DNA from: JACCTU01 sp963700495
GTDB taxonomy: Bacteria; Actinomycetota; Thermoleophilia; Gaiellales; Gaiellaceae
DNA: 64,000 bases
Direction of reading: 5' to 3'
Assembly: GCA_963700495.1 (NCBI GenBank)
Contig: CAVOXT010000006.1
Location: 310,001-374,000, forward strand
Below, piece by piece: positions 63,822 through 64,000 of this stretch (position 1 is the stretch's first letter; every line of letters starts with the position of its first letter). The position numbers were made by a program, and so were the translations under genes. A model generated the notes under the pieces. It was not told the origin of the DNA, did no database searches, and saw only the letters and a program-made list of their open reading frames with translations.

Positions 63822-64000
63822 ATGATTCAGGCACTTCGGACGCGCGCAGCTCGAGATGAGAGTGGTTTCACGCTCATCGAGCTTCTCGTCGTCATCATTA
63901 TCCTCGGCATCCTGCTCGCGATCGCAGTGCCGTCGTACCTGAGCTTCCGCGACCGGGCGAACAACTCGGCTGCGCGGGCCAACGTCCGCGCGTCGATCCC
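63822..64000 (+). CDS. Type IV major pilin, copy 2 (cut by window end)
   Basis: Begins at ATG 63822, preceded by AAGGAG. The leader IQALRTRAARDESG differs from copy 1, but from FTLIELLVVIIILG through SFRDRANNSAARANVRASIP it is almost identical, also at the DNA level. The domain that should vary lies beyond the window. Its upstream region repeats the three elements found before copy 1. Confidence 0.92.
   Translation, partial: MIQALRTRAARDESGFTLIELLVVIIILGILLAIAVPSYLSFRDRANNSAARANVRASI

Overview
The window is high-GC bacterial chromosome from an actinobacterium-like organism. The features that suggest this are the complete str-S10-spc-alpha ribosomal cluster, an elongator tRNA-Met next to rpmG-secE-nusG, a proteasome-free set of envelope genes, and type IV pilus genes. 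Together they fit the deep-branching class Thermoleophilia (Gaiellales/Solirubrobacterales) best. That placement is an inference from gene content and style; no database comparison was possible. I saw no prophage, insertion sequence, CRISPR array or plasmid feature. No stretch longer than about 300 bases lacks a gene.

Layout. 1-8165: a peptidoglycan 3D-domain protein (5' end outside the window), a NarL-type response regulator, a PBP4-type carboxypeptidase, ligA and a HAD phosphatase, a lipoprotein, truA, a cytochrome P450 and an NfeD-like protein. 8175-28392 (minus strand): one nearly gap-free run rpsL-rpsG-fusA-tuf-rpsJ-rplC-rplD-rplW-rplB-rpsS-rplV-rpsC-rplP-rpmC-rpsQ-rplN-rplX-rplE-rpsZ-rpsH-rplF-rplR-rpsE-rpmD-rplO-secY-adk-map-infA-rpmJ-rpsM-rpsK-rpsD-rpoA-rplQ, with many TAGTG, GTGA and ATGA stop/start overlaps. 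28667-36658: a diguanylate cyclase, two secreted proteins of unknown function, and a three-gene envelope set (tiny membrane protein, kinase-like/methyltransferase fusion, sulfatase-like membrane protein). 36707-49446 (minus): tRNA-Met-rpmG-secE-nusG-rplK-rplA-[L10 leader]-rplJ-rplL, a small secreted coiled-coil protein and a terminator, then rpoB-rpoC and another terminator. 49508-55956: a FecR-like secreted protein, an ABC-2 exporter, an M15 peptidase, an L,D-transpeptidase, an unknown 391-residue protein and a ferric-reductase-like flavoprotein. 55966-63094 (minus): pilT-pilM-pilN-pilO-(PilP-position gene)-PilV-like-pilC, divergent from two tandem type IV pilin genes (63265 onward, the second cut by the window end).

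Two themes run through the window. First, eight conserved reading frames (ligA, P450, rplQ, adk, rplX, rplE, and rpoC twice) are each broken by exactly one extra base, always inside a CCG/CGG-type run. Several of these genes are essential and the error type is constant, so I read them as intact genes carrying a systematic sequence artefact. They are annotated end to end. Second, the ribosomal and RNA polymerase operons carry unusual structured RNA at translation starts. The rplJ leader ends in a hairpin holding its Shine-Dalgarno in the loop and its start codon in the stem. A perfect 11-bp hairpin presents the rpoC Shine-Dalgarno directly before the ATG.

Several proteins carry low-complexity additions (S17, S3, L22, L15, L10). 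PilM has a roughly 380-residue Pro/Glu-rich N-terminal extension with 34-residue tandem repeats. RpoC has an insertion of about 200 residues near residues 150-365. The most promising less-described functional unit is the 30861-34925 envelope cassette.
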